Assembly: GCF_029635795.1 (NCBI RefSeq)
Contig: NZ_CP114280.1
Span: 2,108,001-2,172,000, forward strand
Length of the DNA stretch: 64,000 nt
DNA from: Dickeya lacustris
GTDB taxonomy: Bacteria; Pseudomonadota; Gammaproteobacteria; Enterobacterales; Enterobacteriaceae
Direction of reading: 5' to 3'
The notes beneath the pieces are model-generated. The model was not told the DNA's origin. It was given only the letters and a program-made list of their open reading frames with translations, and made no database searches. The first letter of the stretch is position 1; each line of letters begins with the position of its first letter. A program made the position numbers and the translations under genes. Below, in pieces: positions 43,230 through 54,988 of this stretch.

Positions 43230-44159
43230 TTAACTCTGTGTGTAATGAAACGGCTGCCCCAGCGCGGAACCCTGCGCACCCTGCTTGAGGAGATAATCGT
43301 GAACGCCAACCATGCCGGTCCAGCGGTTTTCACACCATAGCGGCGCCAGTAAGGTTGGCCGACGGGCACTGGCAGAAATACGGTGATAGACCACATCCGG
43401 CGGCGTGTGGCGAATCATCTCTCCGGCAATCGCCACATACTGCTCCAGCGGCAAAGCCGACAAACGTCCCGCCTGCCATGCTTTGGCCATCACGCTGCCT
43501 GTCACCACATGTAACGGATGCAGTTTTATCCCTTCGACACCCGCCTCGACCACCCGCAACAGCGTTTCCAGACAGTCGGGGGCACCTTCACCCGGCAGCC
43601 CGACAATCAAATGCGTACAGACTTTCAGCCCTCTGTCACGGGCGCGCTTTACGGTGTGCTGATAGCAGGTGAAATCATGTCCGCGATTAATACGACGCAG
43701 TGTGCGATCGTGCGCGCTTTGCAGGCCGAGCTCCAGCCACACTTCATAGCCTTGCTCTCGATACGCAGAAAGGAGATCCAACACGGCGTCCGGCACACAA
43801 TCGGGCCGGGTGCCGACGCACAGGCCAACCATATCAGCCTGAGCCAACGCCTGACGATACATGGCAGCCAAAACCTGTACCTCGGCATAAGTGCTGGTAT
43901 AGGCCTGAAAATAAGCCAGATAACGGCTTGCGCGATTAACTTTTCCGGCTTGTGCCGCAAGTTGGTCGGCAATACTCTGCTGCTGCATGTGTTCATCGGC
44001 AAATGACGCGACATTGCAAAACGTACAGCCGCCTCGTCCCAATGTGCCATCACGGTTTGGGCAACTAAATCCACCGTGTAATGTCAGTTTATGAATCTTT
44101 TCGCCATAACGGCGCTGAAGATCACCACCAAACATATTGATTAATTTTTGCAATTGCAT
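43230..44159 (-). CDS. yhcC: Radical SAM protein YhcC (TIGR01212 family)
   Basis: YhcC is a radical SAM enzyme of unassigned function, conserved beside arcB or gltB in enterobacteria. It has an N-terminal 4Fe-4S motif with cysteines at about 33, 45 and 48 (SCPNRDGTLGRGGCTFC), the SAM-binding GTRPDCVPD region, and LIVGLPGEG. From ATG 44159 the protein is 309 residues and begins MQLQKLINMFGGDLQRRYG like its relatives; an in-frame ATG at 44174 adds five residues. It stands alone, 93 bases from arcB. Confidence 0.92.
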   Translation of the reverse strand: MQLQKLINMFGGDLQRRYGEKIHKLTLHGGFSCPNRDGTLGRGGCTFCNVASFADEHMQQQSIADQLAAQAGKVNRASRYLAYFQAYTSTYAEVQVLAAMYRQALAQADMVGLCVGTRPDCVPDAVLDLLSAYREQGYEVWLELGLQSAHDRTLRRINRGHDFTCYQHTVKRARDRGLKVCTHLIVGLPGEGAPDCLETLLRVVEAGVEGIKLHPLHVVTGSVMAKAWQAGRLSALPLEQYVAIAGEMIRHTPPDVVYHRISASARRPTLLAPLWCENRWTGMVGVHDYLLKQGAQGSALGQPFHYTQS

Positions 44160-44174
44160 ATTCTGATTCTTCAT

Positions 44175-44723
44175 TTCATAAAAAATCAGCCTACCTTTTA
44201 CGCCTGAAAACGGCGATGACCGCGATCAATCCGTCCCGGCTTACATAATTGCATTTTTATTCGTTTTTTTTGAAAATAAAATCATGGCATCCCTGATTAA
44301 TTTTTCTTATCCACGACGCGCACTCCATTAAAAGATGAGCATCAACTAAAAAACAGTGGCATAAAGCAAAAAAAACGCAACAAACAGGATAACGTGCCAT
44401 AAAGTCGGATATGCATAGCATGCTCAGACAAAAACTCGCTAATTGCATAGTGATAGCGCTCACAATTCACGGTCTCCACTTCGCTCGCCAACATCTTATT
44501 TTTATTAAAAAATTCCTTTTATTTCATAAACATAAGCAAATATTATCCCTAAAGCACTCTTTCAGGCGTGAGATTTGACCTGAACCGGGTTTATCGTTAA
44601 TTTGGGAATCCGCTGGAAGCTTTCCTGACGAGCGAACGTCTCGTCATATTTATGCAGTAAGAAGAAGACTCCCTCATCACGCAAGTCACACCACTTGTGA
44701 GACCTTACGAGAGGCAAGACAAA
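44175..44723. other. Long AT-rich gap upstream of gltB
   Basis: The yhcC-gltB gap is about 700 bases, comparable to the long gap found in E. coli. Positions 44240-44560 are strongly AT-rich with several A/T tracts, suited to Lrp or IHF binding as known for gltBDF. A 7-bp hairpin (TGACGAG 44626-44632, CTCGTCA 44640-44646) and a TCACA/TGTGA dyad (44686-44700) lie nearer gltB. No credible gene is seen; short minus-strand frames at 44257-44463 and 44562-44765 look random. Confidence 0.45.
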
Positions 44724-44776
44724 GAGAGCGGCGCATACCACTGAAACCATTATGGTGCAGTGCACGGGTCGCTCTC
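44724..44776 (+). promoter_or_regulatory. Structured leader element upstream of gltB
   Basis: GAGAGCG (44724-44730) pairs with CGCTCTC (44770-44776). Inside, CACTG (44739-44743) pairs with CAGTG (44758-44762), and CCA with TGG around a TTA loop. The stacked stems end about 90 bases before the gltB ATG, so the structure would lie in the 5' untranslated region. Its function is unknown to me; leader-based control is possible. Confidence 0.45.
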
Positions 44777-44864
44777 GGTTAGTGCGCGGTAAAAACAGCC
44801 GTCACCGGTGGTGATTTGAGTGATGATGAGAGTCCTACAAGAGCCTGGGGAGGTTCACTGAGAT

Positions 44865-47800
44865 ATGTTGTACGATGCATCCCATGAAAGAGACAACTGT
44901 GGTTTCGGATTGATCGCCCATATAGAAGGTGAACCGAGCCACAAGGTTGTGCGCACGGCGATTCACGCACTGGCGCGTATGCAACACCGTGGCGCGATCC
45001 TTGCTGACGGCAAAACGGGCGACGGCTGTGGCCTGTTGCTGCAAAAACCTGACCGCTTCTTCCGCTTAGTGGCAAAAGAGCATGGTTGGCGGTTGGCCAA
45101 CAATTATGCGGTCGGTATGCTTTTTCTCAGTCAGGATGAGGAGAAAGCCCGCGCAACCCGCCGAATCGTAGAAGAAGAGCTGCAAAATGAGACCCTGTCA
45201 GTGTTGGGTTGGCGTGAAGTGCCGACTAACCCCGATGTATTGGGTGAAATCGCGCTCTCCTCATTACCTCGCATCGAACAGATTTTTGTCAATGCGCCAG
45301 CTGGCTGGCGTCCGCGCGATATGGAACGCCGCCTGTTTATGGCGCGCCGCCGTATTGAAAAGCGCGTGCAGGATAAAGATTTCTATGTGTGCAGCCTCTC
45401 CAATCTGGTGAATATCTATAAAGGTCTGTGCATGCCTGCCGACCTGCCGAGATTTTATCTGGATCTGGCTGACCTGCGTCTGGAATCAGCCATCTGTCTG
45501 TTCCATCAACGCTTCTCAACCAATACCGTACCGCGCTGGCGGCTGGCGCAGCCGTTCCGCTATCTGGCACACAATGGTGAAATCAACACTATTACCGGCA
45601 ACCGCCAGTGGGCTCGCGCTCGTGCCTACAAATTCAAGACCCCGCTGATTCCCGATTTGCTGGATGCAGCGCCGTTTGTTGATGAGAGCGGCTCAGATTC
45701 CATGTCGCTGGACAACATGCTGGAACTGTTCCTTGCCGGGGGTATGGATATCGTACGTGCCATGCGCCTGCTGGTGCCGCCGGCCTGGCAGAACAACCCG
45801 AACATGGACCCGGAACTGCGCGCCTTCTTCGACTTCAACTCCATGCACATGGAGCCGTGGGATGGCCCGGCCGGTCTGGTGTTGTCCGATGGTCGCTACG
45901 CTGCCTGTAACCTTGACCGTAACGGCCTGCGTCCGGCGCGTTATGTCATCACCAAAGACAAGCTGATTACCTGTGCCTCCGAAGTGGGTATCTGGGATTA
46001 CCAGCCTGACGAAGTGGTGGAAAAAGGCCGCGTCGGCCCCGGCGAGCTGATGGTTATCGACACCCGCACTGGCCGTATCCTGCACTCTACCGAAACCGAT
46101 GACGACCTGAAAAGCCGCCATCCGTACAAAGAGTGGATGGAGAAAAACGTTAAGCGTCTGGTGCCGTTCGAAGAGCTGCCGGACGATCAGGTCGGTAGCC
46201 GTGAATTCGACGATGGCTTGCTGGAAACCTATCAGAAACAGTTCGGTTACAGCTTTGAAGAGCTGGATCAGGTGCTCCGCGTGCTCGGTGAGAACGGTCA
46301 GGAAGCAACCGGCTCTATGGGCGATGATACGCCGTTTGCCGTGCTATCGAGCCGCCCACGTATTATCTATGATTATTTCCGCCAGCAGTTCGCCCAGGTG
46401 ACAAACCCGCCTATCGACCCGCTGCGCGAAGCACATGTGATGTCACTGGCGACCTGTATTGGCCGTGAGATGAACGTGTTCTGCGAAGCCGAAGGCCAGG
46501 CACACCGCCTGAGCTTCAAATCACCGATCCTGCTCTACTCCGATTTCATTCAGTTGATCAATCAGGATCCTGAGCACTATCGCGCTGAGAAGATCGATAT
46601 CACCTTCGATCCCAAACAGCGTTCGTTGCAGGAAACGGTCGAAAAACTGTGTGACGAAGCGGAATACAAAGTCCGTGCCGGTGCCGTATTGCTGGTGCTG
46701 ACTGACCGTGGCATTGCGCAAGACCGTCTGCCGGTGCCCGCGCCGATGGCTGTCGGGGCGATTCAGGCCCGTTTGGTCGAAAAGAGCCTGCGTTGCGACG
46801 CCAACATCATTGTTGAAACCGCCAGCGCGCGCGACCCGCACCACTTCGCGGTGTTGCTGGGCTTCGGCGCAACCGCTGTCTACCCGTATCTGGCCTATGA
46901 AACGCTGGCGCGGATGGTGGATAACCACACCATCGACAAACCGTACCGCACGGTGATGCAGAACTATCGCAACGGCATCAACAAAGGCCTGTACAAGATA
47001 ATGTCGAAGATGGGGATTTCCACCATCGCCTCTTATCGCTGTTCAAAACTGTTTGAAGCGGTCGGCCTGCATCAGGATGTCGCTTCACGCTGCTTCCAGG
47101 GCGTTGTCAGTCGTATCAGCGGCGCTAACTTCAGCGATTTCGAGCAAGACCTGCAAAATCTGGCGAAACGCGCGTGGCTCAAACGCAAGCAGTTGGATCA
47201 GGGTGGTTTGCTCAAATTCGTCTATGGCGGCGAATACCATGCCTATAACCCGGATGTGGTGAAAACGCTGCAAACCGCCGTACAAAGCGGCGAGTACAGC
47301 GACTATCAGCAGTACGCCAAGCTGGTCAATGAGCGTCCGGCGTCTATGCTGCGCGACTTGCTGGCAATAAAACCGAAGGAAGGCGCAGCAATTGCTCTTG
47401 AGCAGGTTGAAGCGGAAAACGAGCTGTTCAAGCGCTTTGATACAGCCGCGATGTCTATCGGGGCATTAAGCCCGGAGGCCCATGAATCACTGGCGCAAGC
47501 CATGAACAGCATCGGCGGTTACTCCAACTCCGGTGAAGGCGGTGAAGACCCGGCCCGTTACGGCACCAATAAGGTTTCGCGCATCAAACAGGTCGCTTCA
47601 GGCCGTTTTGGTGTGACACCGGCCTATCTCATCAACGCCGATGTGATTCAAATTAAGGTGGCGCAAGGGGCGAAACCGGGTGAAGGCGGCCAGTTGCCGG
47701 GCGATAAAGTTACCCCGTATATCGCACGTCTGCGTTATTCCGTTCCGGGTGTGACCCTGATTTCACCACCGCCGCACCATGATATCTATTCGATAGAAGA

Positions 47801-49325
47801 TCTGGCGCAGTTGATTTTCGACCTGAAACAGGTCAACCCGAAAGCGATGATCTCCGTCAAACTGGTCTCTGAACCGGGTGTCGGGACTATCGCCACCGGT
47901 GTAGCAAAAGCCTATGCCGACCTGATTACTATCGCCGGTTATGACGGCGGTACCGGTGCCAGCCCGCTGACGTCGGTGAAATACGCCGGTTGCCCGTGGG
48001 AGCTGGGTCTGGTCGAAACCCAGCAAGCGCTGGTGGCCAACGGCCTGCGCCACAAAATCCGTCTGCAAGTCGATGGCGGCCTGAAAACCGGTATGGATAT
48101 TGTAAAAGCGGCGATTTTGGGTGCGGAAAGCTTCGGTTTCGGTACCGGCCCGATGGTGGCGCTGGGCTGTAAATACCTGCGTATTTGCCATCTGAACAAC
48201 TGCGCCACCGGTGTAGCCACTCAGGATGACAAACTGCGTCGCGATCACTATCACGGCCTGCCGGAGCGCGTGGTGAATTACTTCACCTTTATCGCCCGCG
48301 AAACCCGTGAGCTGATGGCCGAACTGGGCGTGCCGCGTTTGGTTGACCTGATTGGTCGTACCGATTTGCTGGTCGAGCTTGATGGCCTGACCGCGAAACA
48401 AAATAAACTCGATTTGTCGCCGATGCTGCACACCGTAACGCCGCAGCCGGGTAAAGCGCTGTATTGCACAGAGAGCAACCCGCCGTTCGACAAAGGGCTG
48501 CTCAATGCCGCCTTGGTTGAGCAGGCGCAAGCGCATGTGGATGCCCGACAGAGCAAGGCGCTCTATTTTGACATCCGTAACACCGACCGTTCTGTCGGCG
48601 CGACGCTCTCTGGCGCTATCGCGGCGAAACACGGCGATCAGGGCCTGGCGAGCGATCCTATCAAAGCCTACTTTACCGGTACGGCAGGCCAGAGCTTCGG
48701 CGTGTGGAATGCCGGTGGCGTTGAGTTATCCCTCACCGGGGATGCCAACGACTACGTGGGTAAAGGCATGGCAGGCGGCGTCATTTCGGTGCGCCCACCG
48801 GTCGGGTCAGCCTTCCGTAGCCATGAAGCCAGCATCATCGGTAATACCTGTCTGTATGGAGCTACCGGCGGCAAACTGTTTGCTGCGGGCCGCGCTGGCG
48901 AGCGTTTCGCGGTGCGTAACTCCGGGGCTATCACCGTGGTGGAAGGGATCGGCGATAACGGCTGTGAATACATGACTGGCGGTATCGTCTGTATTCTGGG
49001 TCGCACCGGCGTTAACTTTGGCGCCGGTATGACCGGTGGCTTTGCCTACGTGCTGGATGACGACGGCGAATTCCGCAAGCGCGTCAACCCTGAACTGGTG
49101 GAAGTGTTGGATGTCGAGAATCTGGCAATCCACGAAGAACACCTGCGTGGATTGATTACCGAGCATGTCCAGCACACCGGCTCACAACGCGGTGAAGAAA
49201 TTCTCGCTAACTGGCCGGAATGGGCCTCCCGGTTCGCGCTGGTGAAGCCGAAATCAAGTGATGTGAAAGCGTTGTTGGGTCATCGTAGTCGTTCCGCAGC
49301 GGAGCTGCGGGTTCAGGCGCAGTAA
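44865..49325 (+). CDS. gltB: Glutamate synthase (NADPH) large subunit
   Basis: GltB combines glutamine amidotransfer and FMN/Fe-S-dependent glutamate synthesis from 2-oxoglutarate. The 1486-residue precursor starts MLYDASHERDNCGFG; the propeptide of 11 residues is removed to expose the N-terminal nucleophile C12. It then has the glutaminase domain, the central domain, the FMN-binding synthase domain (SNSGEGGEDPARYG, GGTGASP) with the 3Fe-4S cysteine cluster CKYLRICHLNNC, and the C-terminal beta-helix (GANA repeats, for example GIGDNGCEYMTGG). GGGGAGG lies upstream of the ATG. gltD follows after nine bases. Confidence 0.96.
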   Translation: MLYDASHERDNCGFGLIAHIEGEPSHKVVRTAIHALARMQHRGAILADGKTGDGCGLLLQKPDRFFRLVAKEHGWRLANNYAVGMLFLSQDEEKARATRRIVEEELQNETLSVLGWREVPTNPDVLGEIALSSLPRIEQIFVNAPAGWRPRDMERRLFMARRRIEKRVQDKDFYVCSLSNLVNIYKGLCMPADLPRFYLDLADLRLESAICLFHQRFSTNTVPRWRLAQPFRYLAHNGEINTITGNRQWARARAYKFKTPLIPDLLDAAPFVDESGSDSMSLDNMLELFLAGGMDIVRAMRLLVPPAWQNNPNMDPELRAFFDFNSMHMEPWDGPAGLVLSDGRYAACNLDRNGLRPARYVITKDKLITCASEVGIWDYQPDEVVEKGRVGPGELMVIDTRTGRILHSTETDDDLKSRHPYKEWMEKNVKRLVPFEELPDDQVGSREFDDGLLETYQKQFGYSFEELDQVLRVLGENGQEATGSMGDDTPFAVLSSRPRIIYDYFRQQFAQVTNPPIDPLREAHVMSLATCIGREMNVFCEAEGQAHRLSFKSPILLYSDFIQLINQDPEHYRAEKIDITFDPKQRSLQETVEKLCDEAEYKVRAGAVLLVLTDRGIAQDRLPVPAPMAVGAIQARLVEKSLRCDANIIVETASARDPHHFAVLLGFGATAVYPYLAYETLARMVDNHTIDKPYRTVMQNYRNGINKGLYKIMSKMGISTIASYRCSKLFEAVGLHQDVASRCFQGVVSRISGANFSDFEQDLQNLAKRAWLKRKQLDQGGLLKFVYGGEYHAYNPDVVKTLQTAVQSGEYSDYQQYAKLVNERPASMLRDLLAIKPKEGAAIALEQVEAENELFKRFDTAAMSIGALSPEAHESLAQAMNSIGGYSNSGEGGEDPARYGTNKVSRIKQVASGRFGVTPAYLINADVIQIKVAQGAKPGEGGQLPGDKVTPYIARLRYSVPGVTLISPPPHHDIYSIEDLAQLIFDLKQVNPKAMISVKLVSEPGVGTIATGVAKAYADLITIAGYDGGTGASPLTSVKYAGCPWELGLVETQQALVANGLRHKIRLQVDGGLKTGMDIVKAAILGAESFGFGTGPMVALGCKYLRICHLNNCATGVATQDDKLRRDHYHGLPERVVNYFTFIARETRELMAELGVPRLVDLIGRTDLLVELDGLTAKQNKLDLSPMLHTVTPQPGKALYCTESNPPFDKGLLNAALVEQAQAHVDARQSKALYFDIRNTDRSVGATLSGAIAAKHGDQGLASDPIKAYFTGTAGQSFGVWNAGGVELSLTGDANDYVGKGMAGGVISVRPPVGSAFRSHEASIIGNTCLYGATGGKLFAAGRAGERFAVRNSGAITVVEGIGDNGCEYMTGGIVCILGRTGVNFGAGMTGGFAYVLDDDGEFRKRVNPELVEVLDVENLAIHEEHLRGLITEHVQHTGSQRGEEILANWPEWASRFALVKPKSSDVKALLGHRSRSAAELRVQAQ

Positions 49326-50753
<1,428 letters not shown>

Positions 50754-50787
50754 AGTCTAAACCGCTACTCACCGGTTTATGGCAACA

Positions 50788-50817
50788 GGCAAGGCAGGAA
50801 ACTGCCTTGCCTTTTTT
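50788..50817 (+). terminator. gltBD terminator
   Basis: GGCAAGGCAG (50788-50797) and CTGCCTTGCC (50802-50811) form a perfect 10-bp stem with a GAAA tetraloop followed by six T residues. It lies 34 bases after the gltD stop. Confidence 0.92.
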
Positions 50818-50880
50818 CTTCACCGCGCACGAAAGAAACGTGCTCATTATCGATGATGGCTAGAGTCAAAAACGGAAAAC

Positions 50881-50906
50881 AAAAAAGGCACTGTCATGTG
50901 CCTTTT
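50881..50906. terminator. sspAB terminator (usable from both strands)
   Basis: AAAAGGCAC (50883-50891) and GTGCCTTTT (50898-50906) form a 9-bp stem with a 6-base loop. On the minus strand it is followed by T residues, so it ends sspA-sspB transcripts 30 bases after the sspB stop; on the + strand TTTTC gives a back-up stop for gltBD. Confidence 0.85.
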
Positions 50907-50936
50907 CTAATTCGGATGATTTACGCCGAAATCACG

Positions 50937-51437
50937 CTACTTAACAACACGTAGCGCGGGTCTGCCCCCTCTGGGTGGCGAGGGCGGCTCATTATCCGGC
51001 TGCTCTGGCTGAGTATCGGCAGACGATGGATTGTCTACGACCGACATCAACGTCGGCTTGGCATCCTCGTCGTCCGCTGACTGAGGCGCAAACTCCTCAA
51101 CGGCCTCATACGCAGGTTCTGGCTCAAACATGGTGCCAGCGCCATTTTCTCTGGCATAAATCGCCATCACAGAGGCCATCGGCACAAATACCTGCCGGGG
51201 CACACCGCCAAAACGTGCATTAAAACGTACGCAGTCATCCGCCAGTTCCAAATTGCCCACCGCGCGCGGCGCAATATTCAGCACAATCTGGCCATCGCGG
51301 GCAAACTCCATCGGCACCTGCACGCCGGGAACCGTGACATCAACGACCAAATGAGGCGTCAGTTGATTATCCAGCAGCCAGTCATAGAACGCGCGTAATA
51401 AATAGGGCCGGCGCGCAGAGAGCTGAGACAACGTCAT
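50937..51437 (-). CDS. sspB: ClpXP protease specificity-enhancing factor SspB
   Basis: SspB is an adaptor that delivers ssrA-tagged proteins and RseA fragments to ClpXP. The 166-residue protein has the folded substrate-binding domain (RRPYLLRAFYDWLLDNQLTPHL, VLNIAPRAVGNLEL), a variable acidic linker, and the ClpX-binding tail RGGRPALRVVK, identical to E. coli. It follows sspA after four bases. Confidence 0.95.
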   Translation of the reverse strand: MTLSQLSARRPYLLRAFYDWLLDNQLTPHLVVDVTVPGVQVPMEFARDGQIVLNIAPRAVGNLELADDCVRFNARFGGVPRQVFVPMASVMAIYARENGAGTMFEPEPAYEAVEEFAPQSADDEDAKPTLMSVVDNPSSADTQPEQPDNEPPSPPRGGRPALRVVK

Positions 51438-51441
51438 GTCA

Positions 51442-52083
51442 TTACCCTCTGGCTTGTAACCGAATTTCCCGCTCGGCTTCGGTCAACGAAGCGAGGAATG
51501 CATCACGTTCAAACACACGGGTCATGTAACCCTTCAGCTCTTTGGCACCCGAACCGCTCAGTTCAATGCCCAGCAGCGGCAAACGCCACAACAGCGGTGC
51601 CAGATAGCAATCCACCAGGCTGAACTCTTCACTCATGAAATAAGGCGCTTCGTTGAAAACCGGGGCGATAGCCAGCAACTCTTCACGCAACTGCTTGCGC
51701 GCAGCCTCTGCCTCTTGCGCATTACCGCGCTCGATGGTTTTCATCAGTGAGTACCAATCCTGCTCGATACGATGCATCATCAGGCGGCTATTGCCACGCG
51801 CCACCGGATAAACCGGCATCAACGGCGGATGAGGAAAACGTTCATCCAGGTACTCCATAATGATGCGAGATTCATACAGCGTGAGCTCACGATCAACCAG
51901 TGTAGGAACAGAACCGTAAGGGTTGAGGTCAATAAGATCCTGCGGCAGATTATCCATGTCTACCTGTTCAATCTCGACACTTACCCCTTTCTCGGCCAGC
52001 ACAATGCGGACCTGATGGCTAAAGATGTCGGACGGACCGGAAAACAGCGTCATCACCGAACGTTTGTTGGCAGCGACAGCCAT
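51442..52083 (-). CDS. sspA: Stringent starvation protein A
   Basis: SspA is a GST-fold protein that binds RNA polymerase and shapes stationary-phase and acid-stress expression. The 213-residue product from ATG 52083 starts MAVAANKRSVMTLFSG, close to the 212 residues in E. coli. It keeps the surface segment PHPPLMPVYPVARGNSR used to contact RNA polymerase (PHP motif). GGAGG precedes the chosen ATG; an in-frame start 12 bases upstream is less likely. It is co-transcribed with sspB. Confidence 0.94.
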   Translation of the reverse strand: MAVAANKRSVMTLFSGPSDIFSHQVRIVLAEKGVSVEIEQVDMDNLPQDLIDLNPYGSVPTLVDRELTLYESRIIMEYLDERFPHPPLMPVYPVARGNSRLMMHRIEQDWYSLMKTIERGNAQEAEAARKQLREELLAIAPVFNEAPYFMSEEFSLVDCYLAPLLWRLPLLGIELSGSGAKELKGYMTRVFERDAFLASLTEAEREIRLQARG

Positions 52084-52336
52084 GAAAACCTCCAAGTTAT
52101 CGAAAAAATACGGCGAATAACCGATCGTATGATCCTGCAGGCCCTGCCGCGTTTGGCTTTCTCTGGACGAGAAAACCGGACGACGTTTGTCGTTCTGTTA
52201 AAATCGTTCGCTGGCAAGCAGGCACAAAAACCGGCAGATAGTGTACCAGATTCTGTTTGTTTTGTGGGGGGATAAGCACACTTTCATGAATAACCCGCTG
52301 TAATCACAACGCATTTTTCATGCCTTGACGGTGTGC

Positions 52337-52369
52337 AAAAAAAAACCCGGAGACAAGCACCGGGTTTTT
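52337..52369 (-). terminator. rplM-rpsI terminator
   Basis: AAAAACCCGG (52341-52350) and CCGGGTTTTT (52360-52369) form a 10-bp stem with a 9-base loop. On the minus strand it is followed by a run of nine T residues, 33 bases after the rpsI stop. Confidence 0.9.
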
Positions 52370-52401
52370 CTGCATTGATTTCGCTGCCAGGCAGCCAGAA
52401 A

Positions 52402-53632
<1,231 letters not shown>

Positions 53633-53878
53633 ATGACACGCCTGACTGCCGCCGACTTCCAGCCCGAATTATTAGAATTGTATGATTACTATGCCCACGG
53701 CAAGCTCACTAAACGTGAATTTCTGGAACGCGCCGCCAAATATGCGGCAGGCGGGCTGACCGCGCTCACGCTGTTATCGCTGATGAGTCCAAACTATGCG
53801 CTGGCACGGTAATCCCCCCGAAAAACCAGTGCATGCATAAGTAGAATTTTCTCCTAACCTGAATGCAGGGGGATTTCT

Positions 53879-54145
53879 ATGAAACGATCACGTTTTACTG
53901 ACAGTCAGATCATCACCATTCTCAAACAGGCTGAGGCGGGTACGCCGGTTCCTGAACTGTGCCGGGAGCATGGCATCAGCAGTGCCAGTTTTTATAAATG
54001 GCGCTCAAAGTTTGGCGGGATGGATGCTGCACTGATGAGCCGACTGAAAGAGCTTGAAGAAGAAAATCGCCGACTAAAAAAAATGTATGCTGAAGAGCGT
54101 CTGAAGGCCGAAATTATTCAGGAAGCGATGGCAAAAAAGTGGTGA
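53879..54145 (+). CDS. IS3-family transposase OrfA
   Basis: OrfA is the DNA-binding subunit of IS3-type transposases. The 88-residue product starts MKRSRFTDSQIITILKQAEAG and has a helix-turn-helix (VPELCREHGISSASFYKWRSKFGG) and a leucine-zipper-like C-terminus (LKELEEENRRLKKMYAEERLKAE). GGGGGA lies upstream of the ATG. An A-rich slippery stretch (GCAAAAAAG) at its end is the expected site for -1 frameshifting into orfB. Confidence 0.93.
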   Translation: MKRSRFTDSQIITILKQAEAGTPVPELCREHGISSASFYKWRSKFGGMDAALMSRLKELEEENRRLKKMYAEERLKAEIIQEAMAKKW

Positions 54146-54988
54146 AGCCATCAGACCGGAAGCAGATGGCTCTGCATGCAGTTGAACACCGGGGGATCAG
54201 TATCCGTCTGGCCTGTCAGCTCTTTCGTCGTCAGCGAATGTTGCTACCGATACAGGCGCTTACTGAGTCAGGAAAATCAACGGATTGCTGACTGGCTGGT
54301 GCGCATCACGGACAGCCAGCGAAACTGGGGCTTCGGCCTGTGTTACCTGTATCTGCGCAACGTGAAAGGCTTTGTCTGGAACCACAAGAGAATTTACCGG
54401 ATTTACTGCGAACTGTCGCTGAATATGCGGATAAAACCTAAAAAACGGTTGAAACGTGAAAAGCCGGAACCACTGAGGGTCCCCACTGGCAGTAACGAGA
54501 GTTGGTCAATGGATTTTATGCATGATCAGTTGTCAGATGGTCGCTCCGTTCGTCTGCTGAATATTATTGATGATTTCAATCGCGAGGCCCTGGCAATAGA
54601 GGTCGATTTTTCCCTTCCGGCCAGTCGGGTAGTCAGAACTCTCGAACAACTGATTGAATGGAAAGGGAAACCGGCATCGATTCGATGTGACAACGGACCA
54701 GAATATGCAGGTAACACTCTGATAGTATGGGCTGAACGACAAAATATCATCCTCAATTTTATTCAGCCGGGGAAGCCACAACAGAATGCGTATATTGAGC
54801 GTTATAACCGGACAGTGCGTTATGAATGGCTGGGACACAATCTGTTTATTTCTCTGAGTGAGTTACAGGAATACGCCACACAATGGCAATGGTTCTATAA
54901 TCACGAACGACCGAATATGGCACTGAATGGCTTCACACCAATGCAGCATATTCAGCGCTTATCTGATTCTACTTATCTGCCCGGTTAA
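54139..54988 (+). pseudogene. IS3-family transposase OrfB, frameshifted
   Basis: OrfB is the DDE catalytic part. After -1 frameshifting from orfA the expected N-terminus ([19 protein letters not shown] to LACQLF) lies in one frame to 54225. The remainder ([23 protein letters not shown] onward) lies in the next frame, because one extra base is present in CGTC at 54226-54229. The catalytic triad is otherwise intact: [16 protein letters not shown] and [10 protein letters not shown] supply D, D and E. A shorter frame from ATG 54176 lacks the normal N-terminus. The copy is likely inactive unless the extra base is an error. Confidence 0.82.

Noticed and set aside
44257..44463. 68-codon minus-strand frame in the gltB upstream region
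   Set aside because: Composition follows the AT-rich gap, there is no conserved motif, and no gene is known here in relatives.
47763..48632. 289-codon minus-strand frame inside gltB
   Set aside because: It is antisense to the FMN-binding domain of gltB; codon mirroring explains it.
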